Under the pieces are notes generated by a model, which made no database searches, was not told the origin of the DNA, and saw nothing but the letters and a program-made list of their open reading frames with translations. A stretch of 64,000 nucleotides of DNA from positions 1,116,001-1,180,000 of the forward strand of contig NZ_CP113059.1 in NCBI RefSeq assembly GCF_026625705.1, in the 5' to 3' direction. A program made the position numbers and the translations under genes. Source of the DNA: Pedobacter sp. SL55 (lineage in GTDB: Bacteria; Bacteroidota; Bacteroidia; Sphingobacteriales; Sphingobacteriaceae). Of the stretch, positions 63,959-64,000 are shown piece by piece. Each line of letters begins with the position of its first letter. Within the stretch, counting starts at the first letter, position 1.

Positions 63959-64000
63959 CTACATTCTCCTGAAACCACCCACGTTACCTGTAGGCTGATT
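63959..64000 (-). CDS. 3' end of an unidentified gene
   Basis: Fourteen codons including a TAG stop at 63961-63959 run off the right edge on the minus strand (NQPTGNVGGFRRM). It begins directly after the gamma-CA stop and would converge on it. Too short to identify; it could also be chance. Confidence 0.25.
   Translation of the reverse strand, partial: NQPTGNVGGFRRM

Overview
The window looks like a chromosomal segment of a Bacteroidota, most likely a Pedobacter-like member of the Sphingobacteriaceae. The support is a SusC/SusD polysaccharide-utilisation locus, a Gly/Asn/Gln-rich IF-2, DUF3078, DUF4920 and DUF5017 proteins, AT-rich DNA, and promoters with the Bacteroidota -7 motif TAnnTTTG instead of a sigma70 -10 box. 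No rRNA, tRNA, CRISPR array, prophage or insertion sequence was seen. Several short palindromic interspersed repeats are present.

Layout. 1-8.1 kb: the 5' end of an OmpA/porin-like gene, a MeaB-type GTPase, then an MsbA-like ABC exporter co-oriented with two glycosyltransferases, met by two leftward glycan genes (surface glycan assembly). 8.1-13 kb: the rimP-nusA-infB operon, with a terminator-like hairpin between its promoter and rimP. 13-20.2 kb: housekeeping and envelope genes (acyl-CoA dehydrogenase, DUF3078, two glucosaminidase-LysM proteins, O-methyltransferase, RuvX). 20.4-23.1 kb: ECF sigma factor, anti-sigma factor and a DUF4097 repeat protein. 23.3-38.3 kb: an 11-gene leftward PUL (FAD oxidoreductase, SusC, SusD, DUF5017, DUF5009/NagX-like, AmpG-like MFS, three SGNH hydrolases, DUF4434, AGE epimerase). 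A divergent ROK regulator follows at 38.5 kb, and a GH20 hexosaminidase operon at 40-44 kb. Together these suggest uptake and breakdown of a partly O-acetylated, N-acetylhexosamine-containing glycan. 44-64 kb: DUF4920, cdsA, CPBP protease, dusB, apaG, an Hsp70-like protein with a possible small GrpE-like partner, a Zn peptidase, purU, rmuC, a glycosyltransferase, thiL, an S41 peptidase, and the divergent pair nadA / nadB.

Two features of the whole window stand out. First, five genes (a glycosyltransferase, infB, the anti-sigma factor, the DUF5017 lipoprotein and the DUF4920 protein) are each broken by one single-base indel, and each becomes a full-length protein when that base is corrected. 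Because infB is essential, uncorrected sequencing indels are the simplest explanation. Second, the 475-bp AT-rich gap between divergent nadA and nadB carries two perfect DnaA boxes (TTATCCACA), with two more inside nadB, and lies at a change of gene orientation. It is a candidate chromosomal origin.

The best candidate for an under-described system is the amino-sugar PUL with its ROK regulator. The Hsp70/GrpE-like pair is second.
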